A stretch of DNA of 59,134 nt from Devosia sp. (GTDB lineage: Bacteria; Pseudomonadota; Alphaproteobacteria; Rhizobiales; Devosiaceae): the NCBI RefSeq assembly GCF_028290435.1, contig NZ_JAQGJV010000035.1, positions 1 to 59,134 of the forward strand. The letters are read 5' to 3'. A program made the translations under genes and the position numbers. Shown here piece after piece: positions 17,082 through 26,229 of the stretch. The notes beneath the pieces are model-generated. The model did not search any database and was not told the origin of the DNA. It worked only from the letters and a program-made list of their open reading frames with translations. Every line of letters starts with the position of its first letter. Positions within the stretch are counted from its first letter, which is position 1.

Positions 17082-18347
17082 TCAGGCCGCGTCACGAACC
17101 GACTCGCCGACAAGGCCATCGGCACCGGCCCCGATCACGCGCACGGCCAGCAGCTCGCCCGGCTGTGTACCAGCAACGGCCACCGGCAGGAATTGTTCAG
17201 TGCGGCCCAACCCGTCGCGCTCGATCAGCACGTTTTCGACCATGCCGATGCGGCTGGCCTGCAACTTGGCGACCTGCCGCTCGCCCGCTGCGCGCAGCAT
17301 CGCGGCCCGGCGCTTGGCCACGCCCTTATCCACCTGCGGCATCCGCGCCGCCGGGGTGCCTTCGCGCGGAGAATAGGGGAAGACGTGCAGATAGGTCAGC
17401 TCGGCCTCTTCCACGATCCGCAAGGTATTGTCGAACATCGCATCATCCTCGGTGGGAAAGCCGGCGATGATATCGGCGCCGAACACCATGTCCGGCCGCA
17501 AGGAGCGCAGCTTGGCGACAATCGCCAGCGCATCGTCCCGAGAATGCCGGCGCTTCATGCGCTTGAGGATCATGTCGTCGCCCGATTGCAGCGACAGATG
17601 CAGATGCGGCATCAGCCGGCGATCGCTGGCCACCGCGTCATACAACGCCTCATCGGCCTCGATGGAATCGATCGAGGAAATCCGCAGGCGCGGCAGGCCG
17701 GGCACATGGCGTAGGATGGATTGGGTCAGCTTGCCCAGGCTCGGCAGCCCCGGCAGATCGCCCCCATATGAGGTGATATCCACTCCGGTCAGCACCACTT
17801 CGCCATAGCCGTTGTCCACCAGCCGCTTGATCTGATCGACGACAACACCCATCGGCACCGAGCGCGACGGGCCACGACCAAACGGGATGATGCAGAAAGT
17901 GCAGCGGTGATCGCAGCCGTTCTGGACCTGCACGAAGGCGCGAGCCCGGCCGTCCATGCCCTCGATCAGATGGCCGGCGGTCTCCCGCACGCTCATGATG
18001 TCGTTGACCTGGACCTTGTCGTTGAGCGGCGTGCCGAACACCATCGGCGCATAGGCGGCGGCGCTCATTTTGTCATTGTTGCCAATGACCAGGTCGACTT
18101 CCGCCATATCGCCGAACGAACGCGCCTCAGTCTGCGCCGCGCAGCCGGTGACGATGATCTTGGCGTCCGGATTGTCGCGGCGCGCCTTGCGCACGGCCTG
18201 CTTGGCCTGCCGCACGGCCTCGGCCGTCACCGCGCAGGTATTGATGATGATGGCATTGTCCAGCCCGGCCTTGAGGGCTTCGGCCTTCATCACTTCGGAT
18301 TCATAGGCGTTGAGGCGGCAGCCGAATGTGAGGGTTTCGATCCCCAT
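17082..18347 (-). CDS. mtaB: tRNA (t6A37) methylthiotransferase
   Basis: MtaB is a radical-SAM enzyme that adds a methylthio group to t6A37, making ms2t6A in tRNA. In 421 aa, the N-terminal cluster cysteines are Cys10, Cys38 and Cys69 (FGCRLN, NTCAVT, TGCAAQ). The radical-SAM CxxxCxxC is at 145-152 (CDHRCTFC). A TRAM-like C-terminus follows. The GGDLPGLPSLGKL and short linker favour MtaB over MiaB/RimO. The start overlaps the dapF stop by one base (TGATG). Confidence 0.93.
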   Translation of the reverse strand: MGIETLTFGCRLNAYESEVMKAEALKAGLDNAIIINTCAVTAEAVRQAKQAVRKARRDNPDAKIIVTGCAAQTEARSFGDMAEVDLVIGNNDKMSAAAYAPMVFGTPLNDKVQVNDIMSVRETAGHLIEGMDGRARAFVQVQNGCDHRCTFCIIPFGRGPSRSVPMGVVVDQIKRLVDNGYGEVVLTGVDITSYGGDLPGLPSLGKLTQSILRHVPGLPRLRISSIDSIEADEALYDAVASDRRLMPHLHLSLQSGDDMILKRMKRRHSRDDALAIVAKLRSLRPDMVFGADIIAGFPTEDDAMFDNTLRIVEEAELTYLHVFPYSPREGTPAARMPQVDKGVAKRRAAMLRAAGERQVAKLQASRIGMVENVLIERDGLGRTEQFLPVAVAGTQPGELLAVRVIGAGADGLVGESVRDAA

Positions 18348-19234
18348 CAGGCGGCTTCCTCGTTCCGCGACCAGACGCCGGTGACCGGATCCACCACGCC
18401 GGCAAATTCCAGCTCGGCCGGACCGGTCAGGATCACATGATCATTCTCGCGCCACTCAATCAGCAAGTCGCCACCCGGCAGCGTCACCGTGGCCTTGCGG
18501 CCGGTGCGCTTGGTACGCACGGCGTTGACCAGCGCCGCACAGGCGGCAGTACCGCAGGCCTTGGTCAGGCCGGCGCCACGTTCCCAGGTGCGCAGGATGA
18601 TGTGATCATCGCTTAAAACCTGTGCGATGGAGATATTGGCCCGCTCCGGAAAGATCGGGTGGTTTTCCAGCAGCGGCCCGAAGCGGTCGAGCGCATAGTT
18701 CCACACATCGTCCTTGACCCAGAACGTGGCGTGCGGATTGCCCATCGAAACCACCGACGGCGTATGCAGGATCGGCGCATCGATCGGCCCGATCTGCAGC
18801 TCGATCCCAGTGGTATCGATGAATTCTTCGGCCAGTGGGATGTCCTGCCAGCCGAAATGCGGCTTGCCCATATCCACCGCGATCAGCCCATCATCATGCT
18901 CGTCGCCGGTCAGGATGCCCGCTAGCGTCTCGAACACGAAGCTCTTCTGGCCGGTCTCGGCTGCCAGCGCCTGCACCACGCAGCGCATGCCATTGCCGCA
19001 GGCCTGCGCCCGCGTGCCATCGGAGTTGATGATCTCGATATAGCCGAAGGTGCCCGAGGTGCGCGGATCGTGGATCGCCATGATCTGGTCGAACTTGGTG
19101 TCGGACGCACCATTGATGGCGATCGCCGCCGCCGCCGTTACCCGGTCGGTGCGTCCGCGCATATCGGCCACGATGATCTCGTTGCCCAAACCGTTCATCT
19201 TGAGAAACGGCACGCCGCTCACGTCAGGCCTCAT
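18347..19234 (-). CDS. dapF: Diaminopimelate epimerase
   Basis: DapF converts LL- to meso-diaminopimelate for lysine and peptidoglycan. The 295-aa protein has [11 protein letters not shown] at the N-terminus and the two catalytic cysteines in QACGNGMRC (Cys79) and TKACGTAAC (Cys227). The substrate-binding MGNPHATFW and WERGAGLT are present. No clear ribosome site precedes ATG 19234, but the start fits the family. It heads dapF-mtaB-ftsY-yciB, an order common in Hyphomicrobiales. Confidence 0.97.
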   Translation of the reverse strand: MRPDVSGVPFLKMNGLGNEIIVADMRGRTDRVTAAAAIAINGASDTKFDQIMAIHDPRTSGTFGYIEIINSDGTRAQACGNGMRCVVQALAAETGQKSFVFETLAGILTGDEHDDGLIAVDMGKPHFGWQDIPLAEEFIDTTGIELQIGPIDAPILHTPSVVSMGNPHATFWVKDDVWNYALDRFGPLLENHPIFPERANISIAQVLSDDHIILRTWERGAGLTKACGTAACAALVNAVRTKRTGRKATVTLPGGDLLIEWRENDHVILTGPAELEFAGVVDPVTGVWSRNEEAA

Positions 19235-19620
19235 GGGAGGGGGAAATGGTTGTTGGCGTCTATATGGCGCAAAGGCTGCCCGATTGCCAGTGTTTGGGGA
19301 AATGCGGGCCCTGTGCTTGACGCATTATTGAGGCTTAGGGCGGCCAATAGCGCTTCATTCCCGCTTAACCAGGCAACGAGGTGAGACGGGCGTCTCCGCG
19401 AAATCCCGCGTATTGTAATAAGCATCAAAGTCGCAATCAAAACTCGGCCGCCAACCGCGCCGCAGCCGATCTGGGGCCAATCAAGTGCAATCACGCTGGT
19501 ATCGGTTCACGGCACAGCCGGCTGACATCTGGTCAGGGTCAGTTTTGAACTGCACCTTCCGCGTTTCTGTTGGTAAATTTTGTGTTGCTGCGGCTACGAA
19601 TTCTATCGCGGAGCGCAATA
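19235..19620. other. Intergenic gap between divergent dapF and the GNAT-like gene
   Basis: This 386-bp stretch should hold the promoters of dapF (leftward) and the GNAT-like/JmjC operon (rightward). I see no gene, tRNA, clear repeat or terminator in it. A GGAG near 19610 serves the downstream ATG at 19621. Confidence 0.5.
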
Positions 19621-20823
19621 ATGCCCGATAGCGCCACGCTCACCATGGCCGCGCCTCGCAACCGGCCGGCCAGCGCCACGACATTTATGCCCGCCCAAAA
19701 ACTCGACATTGCCGCCGTCCCGCGTGGTGCCTGGGAGGCGCTGTGCGCGGCCGCCATCGAACCCAACGTGTTCTTCGATCCCGGCTTCGCCACGCCGGCC
19801 GCGACCCTCGCCGCAGGCGGCAAGGGGGCTGACGCACTGGTCGCCTACGACACCGCCAATCGCGGGAAAATGCTCGGCCTGCTGCCGGTTATCAGCGCCT
19901 GGCAGGCCTATAAGCTGCCCATTCCGGCACTGGTGGCCCTACAGCCCTATTCGCCGCTCTCCACCCCCCTGCTCAATGCCGACCACGCCATCGAGGCCGC
20001 TGGCGCCCTAATCGATGGCGCGGCTTCCGCCGGCGCACATCTGATAGTGCTGCCCGATATGGTTCTGGACGGCCCCGCCGCCTTGGCGTTTTCTGCGGCA
20101 TTGGCCGAGCGCGGCCTTGTCGCTTTGACCGACAACGCCCATCAGCGCGCTGCCTTCGACGCCACCACCATGGATGTGGACGACTATTTCCGCGCCGGCA
20201 TGGGCGCCAAGCGCCTCAAGGAACTGCGGCGGCTGCGCAATCGGCTGGCCGATGATGGCGAGATTGCCCTGACTGTCGCGGCCACGCCGCTCGCCATCGC
20301 CCCGGCGCTGCAGCGCTTCCTCGCCCTCGAGGCACGCGGGTGGAAGGGTGAACGCGGCACCGGCCTTGGCCAGACCGAATGCGACACCGCCTTCATCACC
20401 GCAGCTGCCAGGGATCTAGGCGCGCGTGGCGCTTTCCAAGTGGCCGAACTGACCCTGAACGGCGCCACCATCGCCGCCGGGCTGGTGCTGCGCCAGGGTG
20501 AGCGCGCCTTCTTCTTCAAGATTGCCTATGACGAGGAACTCGCCCGCTTTTCGCCCGGCGTGCAATTGACCCTCGAACTGACCAAGCGTTTAGCCGCCAA
20601 CACCGCCATAGCGCTGGTCGATTCCACTGCAGCCGCCGGCCATCCCATGATCGACCATGTCTGGCGCGAGCGCCTGTCGGTTGGCGACCTGCTGATCCCC
20701 ACGCGCCCACACGATCCCGCCGGCCCCGCTTTGGGCAAACTCATCATGGCTCGCCGCCACGCGCGCGAAGAAGCCAAGCGCCTCGTCCGCTTTGTCAAAT
20801 CCATCCGGGAGAAAAAATCGTGA
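19621..20823 (+). CDS. GNAT-fold acyltransferase (FemAB/BioF2-like)
   Basis: From ATG 19621 (GGAG 7 nt upstream) the protein is 400 aa; a TTG 51 bp upstream is in frame but lacks a site. The sequence has two acyltransferase-like halves. The second shows FRAGMGAKRLKELRRLRNRL, LALEARGWKGERGTGL, and a core AFFFKIAYDEELARFSPGVQL, the pattern of CelD/FemAB-type GNATs that modify cell-surface polymers or peptides. The C-terminus is very basic. The substrate is not predictable. It overlaps the JmjC-like gene by 4 bp (GTGA), so the two are translationally coupled. Confidence 0.75.
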   Translation: MPDSATLTMAAPRNRPASATTFMPAQKLDIAAVPRGAWEALCAAAIEPNVFFDPGFATPAATLAAGGKGADALVAYDTANRGKMLGLLPVISAWQAYKLPIPALVALQPYSPLSTPLLNADHAIEAAGALIDGAASAGAHLIVLPDMVLDGPAALAFSAALAERGLVALTDNAHQRAAFDATTMDVDDYFRAGMGAKRLKELRRLRNRLADDGEIALTVAATPLAIAPALQRFLALEARGWKGERGTGLGQTECDTAFITAAARDLGARGAFQVAELTLNGATIAAGLVLRQGERAFFFKIAYDEELARFSPGVQLTLELTKRLAANTAIALVDSTAAAGHPMIDHVWRERLSVGDLLIPTRPHDPAGPALGKLIMARRHAREEAKRLVRFVKSIREKKS

Positions 20824-21779
20824 GCACACTGCTGACCGCCGATGCCTCCGCCTTCGAAGCCAAGTTTCCGCTGCTGCCGTTCCGCATCAACCATGGACTC
20901 GTCGGCGATCCGCGCCTGACGCTCCCTGCGATTCTGGAGCTGGTCAAGGAGATGCCGCGCGACCGCATCGAATACAATTCCGGCAAGGCCGCCGTCAGCC
21001 AGGACCCTACCACGACCCCGCTGGTCGATCTCGACCCGGAAGACGTGATCCAGAAAATCGAGACCGCCGGCGCCTGGATGGTGCTCAAGCGCGTCGAAAT
21101 CCACCCCACCTACAAGGCGTTGCTCGACGAGGCACTGATGTCGGTTGCCACCGCCCAAGGCTTCAAAAGCCTCGATGAAGCCGGCTTCTCGGACGTGCAG
21201 GGCTTCATGTTCGTCTCGTCCCCCGGCTCGACCACCCCGTTCCATCTCGACAGCGAGGACAATTTCTTCGTCCAGGTGCACGGCGACAAGATTTTCAACG
21301 TCTATGACAATCAGGACAAATCGATCGCCACCGACGACCAGATCGAGCACTGCATCACCAAACACCGCAACCTGAAGTTCGACGAAAAGTACGTCGCCAA
21401 GGAAATGCACAACGATCTCAAGCCCGGCGAAGGCGTGTTCGTGCCCTATCTGTGGCCGCACTGGGTGCGCACCAAGGACACCTATTCGATCTCGGTCGCC
21501 ATCACCTGGAAGACCAAGGCCGTGAGCCGCCGCAACGACCTCTACGTCGCCAACTCCATGCTGCGCGACCGCGGTTTTCCGCAAAAGGGTCCGGGGATCA
21601 ACCCGGCCTGGGACGGTCTGAAGGTTGCCGCCATGCAGATCGGCAAGGGCCTTGCCGCCCCGCTACGCCAGAGCGAGGGCCTGCGCCGCCTGATCCGCTC
21701 GGTGGTGTTGGGCAAGGACGCGAATTACTACTACAAGGCGCAGAAGGCCAAGGAAGCGCAGGCTAAGGTCGGGATGTAA
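20820..21779 (+). CDS. JmjC/cupin-like Fe(II)-dependent oxygenase
   Basis: This 319-aa protein looks like a bacterial JmjC-type cupin. A double-stranded beta-helix core carries an HxD pair in TPFHLDSEDNFFVQV, KIFNVYD, the late GEGVFVPYLWPHWVRT (distal His) and SISVAITW. Those residues would bind Fe(II) for 2-oxoglutarate-dependent hydroxylation. The C-terminal ~80 residues are basic and end in an Ala/Lys helix. The GTG start is inside the end of the GNAT-like gene, so the two products may act on the same substrate. A hairpin terminator follows. The actual reaction is unknown. Confidence 0.7.
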   Translation: MSTLLTADASAFEAKFPLLPFRINHGLVGDPRLTLPAILELVKEMPRDRIEYNSGKAAVSQDPTTTPLVDLDPEDVIQKIETAGAWMVLKRVEIHPTYKALLDEALMSVATAQGFKSLDEAGFSDVQGFMFVSSPGSTTPFHLDSEDNFFVQVHGDKIFNVYDNQDKSIATDDQIEHCITKHRNLKFDEKYVAKEMHNDLKPGEGVFVPYLWPHWVRTKDTYSISVAITWKTKAVSRRNDLYVANSMLRDRGFPQKGPGINPAWDGLKVAAMQIGKGLAAPLRQSEGLRRLIRSVVLGKDANYYYKAQKAKEAQAKVGM

Positions 21780-21803
21780 GGGTTAGATACAGGATGAATG
21801 TGG

Positions 21804-21837
21804 AGCGGGCGGCCGGCGGGTCGCCCGTTTTCTTTTT
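21804..21837 (+). terminator. Probable rho-independent terminator
   Basis: CGGGCG (21806-21811) pairs with CGCCCG (21822-21827), and TTTTCTTTTT follows directly. It sits 25 bp after the JmjC-like gene. Confidence 0.7.
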
Positions 21838-21851
21838 GGCGTGGGCAGGTT

Positions 21852-21979
21852 CCTCCTCACCCGGCCGCCGCTTCGCTCGGCCACCCTCTCCCCGATGGGG
21901 AGAGGAATCCTGAGGGCTCGATGTTTCTTATTCTTCTCCCCATTGGGGAGAAGGTGGCCCGAAGGGCCGGATGAGGGGG
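21852..21979. repeat. Long imperfect inverted repeat (extragenic palindrome)
   Basis: Two arms, about 21854-21905 and 21933-21979, are near reverse complements. Each holds its own smaller hairpin (CTCTCCCCGATGGGGAGAG and CTTCTCCCCATTGGGGAGAAG). The arms also share the flanking pattern CTCACCCGGCC/GGCCGGATGAGG. Such elements are common in gaps of Hyphomicrobiales genomes. It lies between convergent genes. Confidence 0.75.
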
Positions 21980-21994
21980 ATTCGGGCCGAACGC

Positions 21995-23212
21995 TCAGCG
22001 CTTAAGCCTACCCAAAAAATCATACCGCAGTTTCTGCGCCCTCCGCGCCAGCGCCCAAAGCCGTGGATTCTGCTTGATTGCCCGCTTGGTGCCCACCATC
22101 AAATCCAGCACCGGCAGCGCCGCACGGCCCAGCGCGCTCACCGCCACCGCACTATCGAACACCGTCTCCGGCTTGCTCCAGTCGGCTTTGTACGCGAAAT
22201 CGCCGGTGCCCATGTCGAAGCCGGTGATGCCCGAGGCGATCAGGTCGTCCAGCATGTCGACCATCAGGATGCCCATCAGGCTGTATTTGCTGGCCGGGCC
22301 GGCGCTGGTCGAGTTGATATACTGGCTATAGTGGTTGCCCGCCGCCGCCCCGAACGAGGTGGCGAGGATCTCGTCGCCCGCATAGAGCGCATGCGCCATG
22401 AAGGCCGGACGATCCTGTCCCATGGCGCTTTCGCACAGCGAGCGGAAAAAGCCCACCATGCCAGGGGTCGCAAACAGGTTCTCGATGCCCATCTGGGCAA
22501 AGCGCTCACCGCGTTGCGCCAGGAACGCCGCGTGCACCGGGCTCAGCGCCTCGGCATCGACGATGCGCCGCACGCTGACCGGCCCGAACTGCTCTTCCAG
22601 CCGCGCGCGACCGCGCCGCAGGTTGGCGCGCAGCTTGCTGGTAATGCCATGATCGATGAACGGCCGAGGGACGGCCCCGATCTCGACGACATAAAGATTG
22701 TTGGGCGCCGGCTGGTGCCGGAACGCCAGCAGCGGATTGGCCACACCATGCCATTGCGCCGGCAACTGGCTGAACCGCACGATATCGATGCCACCGGCCT
22801 GGCGGGCGATCTCGGCGAGAAAATTCTGCAGCACCGGCAAGCTCAGGCGGCCCACCGCCTGGGGATCGAACACCAGCCAGTCGCTATTGCCGTAATCGCT
22901 GCCCACCAGCCGCGCCTGTCGCACGCCCCGGCGCCAGGCGATGACCAGCGGCAGGATGGCGATGGGTTCCTCGACCGGCCCCAGCACCGCAATTACCAAT
23001 CGCCCGTGATCGAGGCCATTGGCATGCATCGCCGCCATCCAGTCGTAGCGCTGATAGGGCGTCTGCACCGCCCGGGCTTCCAGATTAAGCCAGGGCGCGC
23101 GCGCCGCCTCAAAACTGTCCAACACGGTGACCTGGGCCAGCGCCGGCGACACTGCGGCCGCGTCCAGCGGCTCTGCTCCAGCCATTGTGTCCAGCCGCTC
23201 GCTCAAACTCAT
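21995..23212 (-). CDS. CelD/BcsL-like GNAT acyltransferase
   Basis: The 405-aa protein resembles the CelD-like group of FemAB/GNAT acyltransferases linked to polysaccharide or surface modification. The first half has the QTPYQRYDWMAAM opening and ILPLVIAWRRGVRQARLVGS; the second has ITSKLRANLRRGRARLEEQF, FMAHALYAGDEILATSFG and FDMGTGDFAYKADW. There are no membrane segments. It converges on the GNAT-like/JmjC pair. The acceptor molecule cannot be read from sequence. Confidence 0.75.
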   Translation of the reverse strand: MSLSERLDTMAGAEPLDAAAVSPALAQVTVLDSFEAARAPWLNLEARAVQTPYQRYDWMAAMHANGLDHGRLVIAVLGPVEEPIAILPLVIAWRRGVRQARLVGSDYGNSDWLVFDPQAVGRLSLPVLQNFLAEIARQAGGIDIVRFSQLPAQWHGVANPLLAFRHQPAPNNLYVVEIGAVPRPFIDHGITSKLRANLRRGRARLEEQFGPVSVRRIVDAEALSPVHAAFLAQRGERFAQMGIENLFATPGMVGFFRSLCESAMGQDRPAFMAHALYAGDEILATSFGAAAGNHYSQYINSTSAGPASKYSLMGILMVDMLDDLIASGITGFDMGTGDFAYKADWSKPETVFDSAVAVSALGRAALPVLDLMVGTKRAIKQNPRLWALARRAQKLRYDFLGRLKR

Positions 23213-23557
23213 GCGTCCCCCGCTGCCCCCGCCTCCACTTGCGCGCGGATGACCAGGCCTATGCCAGCAATCTTCAGCAATACAGGACGCCGGTTAAGAC
23301 GAGTTTAGCTCGAAACCCGCATTCGCTCGGATCGGGCGGCCAGCAAACTCTGGCTTTTCTTGACTCCGCTGCCCAACCGGCTTATGCAGCGGCCATTCAT
23401 CAGGCCCAGCCCTGACCAGCCGACCGGGACCCTAAGGGTATAAATCGATCCCGGAGGCCAACATCCGCCAGCGCGTTGCGCCCGCGGGTGGGTTTTGCGT
23501 TTGGCTCGATGAAGCCCATATCTCGTCGGATACCCCGAAGAGACAAGGACCAAAAAT
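23213..23557. other. Intergenic gap upstream of ffh
   Basis: The gap is 345 bp between divergent genes. I looked for the 4.5S SRP RNA tetraloop signature next to ffh and saw none. Only a ribosome site (AAGGA) just before the ffh ATG is clear. Promoters for both flanking genes must lie here. Confidence 0.45.
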
Positions 23558-25141
23558 ATGTTCGAGAGCCTTTCCGACCGGCTTGGCAAAATTTTCGATG
23601 GTCTACGTGGCCGCGGCGCGCTGAGCGAAGCCGACGTCGATGCGGCGCTGCGCGAAATTCGCCGCGCGCTGATCGAAGCGGACGTTTCTCTCGAAGTAGC
23701 GCGCGCTTTCATTGAGCAGGTGCGCGACCGCGCCATCGGCGTCGAGGTCACCCGTTCGGTCACCCCGGGCCAGCAGGTCGTCAAGATCGTCCACGACGAA
23801 CTGGTCGCCGTGCTGGGCGAAGCGGCCGTGCCGATCAGCCTCAATGCCGTGGCGCCCGTCACCATTCTGATGGTGGGCCTGCAGGGCTCGGGCAAGACCA
23901 CCACCACCGCCAAGATCGCCAAGCGCTTCAAGGACAAGCAGAACAAGAAGGTTCTGCTGGCCTCCCTCGATACCCGCCGCCCGGCCGCCATGGAACAGCT
24001 GCGCGTGCTGGGCGAGCAGGTCGGCGTCGCCACGCTGCCGATCGTTGCCGGTGAAAACCCGGTGCAGATCGCCCGCCGCGCCGCGCGCGAAGGCAAGCTG
24101 GGCGGCTTCGATATCCTCATCCTGGATACCGCCGGCCGCACACATATCGACGAAGAGCTGATGGCCGAAACGGCCGAGATCAAGGCCGTCTCCAATCCGC
24201 ACGAAGTGCTGCTGGTGGTCGATGCGCTGACTGGCCAAGACGCGGTGAACCTCGCGCGTTCGTTCGACGCGCGCGTCGACATCACCGGCATCGTCATGAC
24301 CCGGGTAGACGGCGATGGCCGTGGTGGCGCAGCCCTGTCGATGCGTGCCGCGACCGGCAAGCCGATCAAGCTGATCGGTACTGGCGAAAAAATGGATGCG
24401 CTGGAGGATTTCCATCCCTCGCGCATCGCCGACCGAATTCTCGGCATGGGCGACATTGTCTCGCTGGTCGAGCGCGCCGCCGAGCACGTTTCGGCCGAAG
24501 ACGCCCAGAAGATGGCCAAGAAGCTCAAGAAGGGCTCGTTCGACCTCGACGATCTGCGCGGGCAGCTGCAGCAGATGAAGAAAATGGGCGGCATGAATGG
24601 CCTGATGGCCATGATGCCCGGCGTCGGCCAGATGAAAAAGGCCATGGCCAATTCCAACATCGACGAAAAGGTGTTCGATCGCCAGATCGCCATCATCGGC
24701 TCGATGACCAAGAAGGAACGCGCCGAACCGGACGTTCTCAATGCCAGCCGCCGCAAGCGCATTGCCTCGGGTGCCGGTGTCGAAGTTTCCGAGATCAACA
24801 AGCTCATCAAGCAGCACCGCCAGATGGCGGACATGATGAAGAAGGTCAGCAAAGGCGGCATGGGCTCGCTGGCCGGCATGTTCGGCGGCAAGATGGGTGG
24901 GATGATGGGCGGCATGCCCGATCTCTCCAAGATGGACCCCAAGCAGCTCGAAGCCATGGCCCGCCAGGCCGGCATCGATCCAAAACAGCTCCAGCAGGGC
25001 ATGGGCGCTCCCGCCCAGCCTCAGCTCGCCGACAAACTGCCGACCGATGTCGGCGCCCTGTTCAAATCCGCCCCCGGCCTGCCCGGCCTTGGTGGCGCTC
25101 CCCGTTTCCCCGGCCTTCCCGGCCTGGGCAAGAAAAAGTAA
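23558..25141 (+). CDS. ffh: Signal recognition particle protein Ffh
   Basis: Ffh binds 4.5S RNA and nascent signal sequences and hands ribosomes to FtsY. In 527 aa, the N domain (1-95) leads to the GTPase domain with GLQGSGKTTTTAKI near residue 107, DTRRPAAMEQL, DTAGRTHIDEEL and TRVDGDGRGG. A Met-rich M domain (from about 325) contains the RNA-binding SRRKRIASGAG. The Gly/Met/Pro-rich tail is long. It leads the ffh-rpsP-rimM-trmD-rplS block. Confidence 0.98.
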   Translation: MFESLSDRLGKIFDGLRGRGALSEADVDAALREIRRALIEADVSLEVARAFIEQVRDRAIGVEVTRSVTPGQQVVKIVHDELVAVLGEAAVPISLNAVAPVTILMVGLQGSGKTTTTAKIAKRFKDKQNKKVLLASLDTRRPAAMEQLRVLGEQVGVATLPIVAGENPVQIARRAAREGKLGGFDILILDTAGRTHIDEELMAETAEIKAVSNPHEVLLVVDALTGQDAVNLARSFDARVDITGIVMTRVDGDGRGGAALSMRAATGKPIKLIGTGEKMDALEDFHPSRIADRILGMGDIVSLVERAAEHVSAEDAQKMAKKLKKGSFDLDDLRGQLQQMKKMGGMNGLMAMMPGVGQMKKAMANSNIDEKVFDRQIAIIGSMTKKERAEPDVLNASRRKRIASGAGVEVSEINKLIKQHRQMADMMKKVSKGGMGSLAGMFGGKMGGMMGGMPDLSKMDPKQLEAMARQAGIDPKQLQQGMGAPAQPQLADKLPTDVGALFKSAPGLPGLGGAPRFPGLPGLGKKK

Positions 25142-25172
25142 CCCCCAAAACTCCATCTAAAGGACCAAAAAT

Positions 25173-25571
25173 ATGTCTCTCAAGATTCGTCTGGCCCGTG
25201 GCGGCACCAAGAAGCGCCCATTCTACCACATCGTCGTTGCCGACGCCCGCTCGCCCCGCGATGGCCGCTTCATCGAAAAGCTGGGCACGTTCAACCCGCT
25301 GCTCGCCAAGGACAATGAAATCCGCGTCGTGCTGAACACCGATCGCGCCAAGCATTGGCTCGAAGTCGGCGCCCAGCCGACCGACCGCGTGCTGCGTTTC
25401 CTCGATACCGCGGGCCTCTTGAAGCGCGAAGCCCGCAACAACCCGGAAAAGGCTATCCCCGGCGCTAAGGCAACCGAGCGCGCTGAAGCCCGCGTTGCGG
25501 CTGCCGCTGCTGCCGAAGCCGCCAAGAATGCCCCCAAGGAAGTCCCGGCCGAAGAAGCTCCGGCTGAGTAA
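25173..25571 (+). CDS. rpsP: 30S ribosomal protein S16
   Basis: The protein binds 16S rRNA during small-subunit assembly. It opens [24 protein letters not shown], has [14 protein letters not shown] and [12 protein letters not shown], all standard for S16. It is 132 aa, against about 80 for the core; the extra C-terminus is Ala/Glu/Lys-rich, as in many alphaproteobacteria. It lies 31 bp after ffh. A hairpin follows the stop. Confidence 0.98.
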   Translation: MSLKIRLARGGTKKRPFYHIVVADARSPRDGRFIEKLGTFNPLLAKDNEIRVVLNTDRAKHWLEVGAQPTDRVLRFLDTAGLLKREARNNPEKAIPGAKATERAEARVAAAAAAEAAKNAPKEVPAEEAPAE

Positions 25572-25593
25572 GACCCTCTGGGGTTTTGATGCA

Positions 25594-25624
25594 GGGCCTC
25601 GATACCTCGTATCGGGGCCCTTTT
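25594..25624 (+). terminator. Hairpin between rpsP and rimM
   Basis: GGGCCTCGATA (25594-25604) pairs with TATCGGGGCCC (25610-25620), allowing one G-T pair, and TTTT follows. It may partly terminate rpsP transcription and so lower expression of rimM and trmD relative to the ribosomal protein. Confidence 0.7.
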
Positions 25625-25692
25625 CGTCTTGACGGCAGGGACCTCTCGACATCCTCTGGCCGTCAGTGGTGGGGCAAGCCAATGGTGATCGC

Positions 25693-26229
25693 ATGACCAA
25701 TTCCAATCGCCTGCTGATGGGCATTATCGGGGGCGCCCATGGCATCAAGGGCGAGGTGCGCATCACGCCCTATACCCAGGATCCCGAGGCCATTGCCGGC
25801 TACGGGCCGCTGGAAACCGACCGGGCGGGACTGACCGTCACCATCACCAATCTGCGGGTGCAGAAAACCGTGGTTGTCGCCCGCCTCAAGGGCGTGGATG
25901 ACCGTAACGCCGCCGAATTGCTCAATGGCGTCTCGCTGTTCGTCGACCGCTCGCGCCTACCTGATACCGAGGATGAGGACGACTTTTACCATGCCGACCT
26001 GTTGGGTCTGCAAGCTCGGCTCGAGGACGGCACGGTGATCGGCATCGTCACCGCCATCCCCAATTTCAACGCTGGCGACCTGATCGAAATCCGCAATACC
26101 CAGTCGGGCGACACCTATCTCTACCCCTTCACCAAGGCCGTCGTGCCCGCCATCCATATCGACCAGGGCTTTTTGACCATCGTCGCCCCCACCGAGACCG
26201 AATGGGGCGAGGAAGAAGAGCCCAATTGA
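25693..26229 (+). CDS. rimM: Ribosome maturation factor RimM
   Basis: RimM binds S19 and helps mature the 30S head. The 178-aa protein has an N-terminal RimM barrel ([36 protein letters not shown]) and a PRC-barrel C-terminus ([33 protein letters not shown]). I chose ATG 25693; the frame is open nine more codons to a GTG. Its stop overlaps the proposed TTG start of trmD. Confidence 0.96.
   Translation: MTNSNRLLMGIIGGAHGIKGEVRITPYTQDPEAIAGYGPLETDRAGLTVTITNLRVQKTVVVARLKGVDDRNAAELLNGVSLFVDRSRLPDTEDEDDFYHADLLGLQARLEDGTVIGIVTAIPNFNAGDLIEIRNTQSGDTYLYPFTKAVVPAIHIDQGFLTIVAPTETEWGEEEEPN

Noticed and set aside
21971..23308. 445-codon open frame on the plus strand across the CelD-like gene
   Set aside because: The product is Arg/His-rich with no domain, while the minus-strand frame has a clear GNAT pattern.
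23213..23557. 4.5S SRP RNA gene next to ffh
   Set aside because: I found no GGAAGCAGC-type symmetrical loop or matching stem in the gap.
23305..25156. Very long open frames on the minus strand opposite ffh
   Set aside because: They are GC-driven shadows of ffh; ffh has full family motifs and the antisense products have none.
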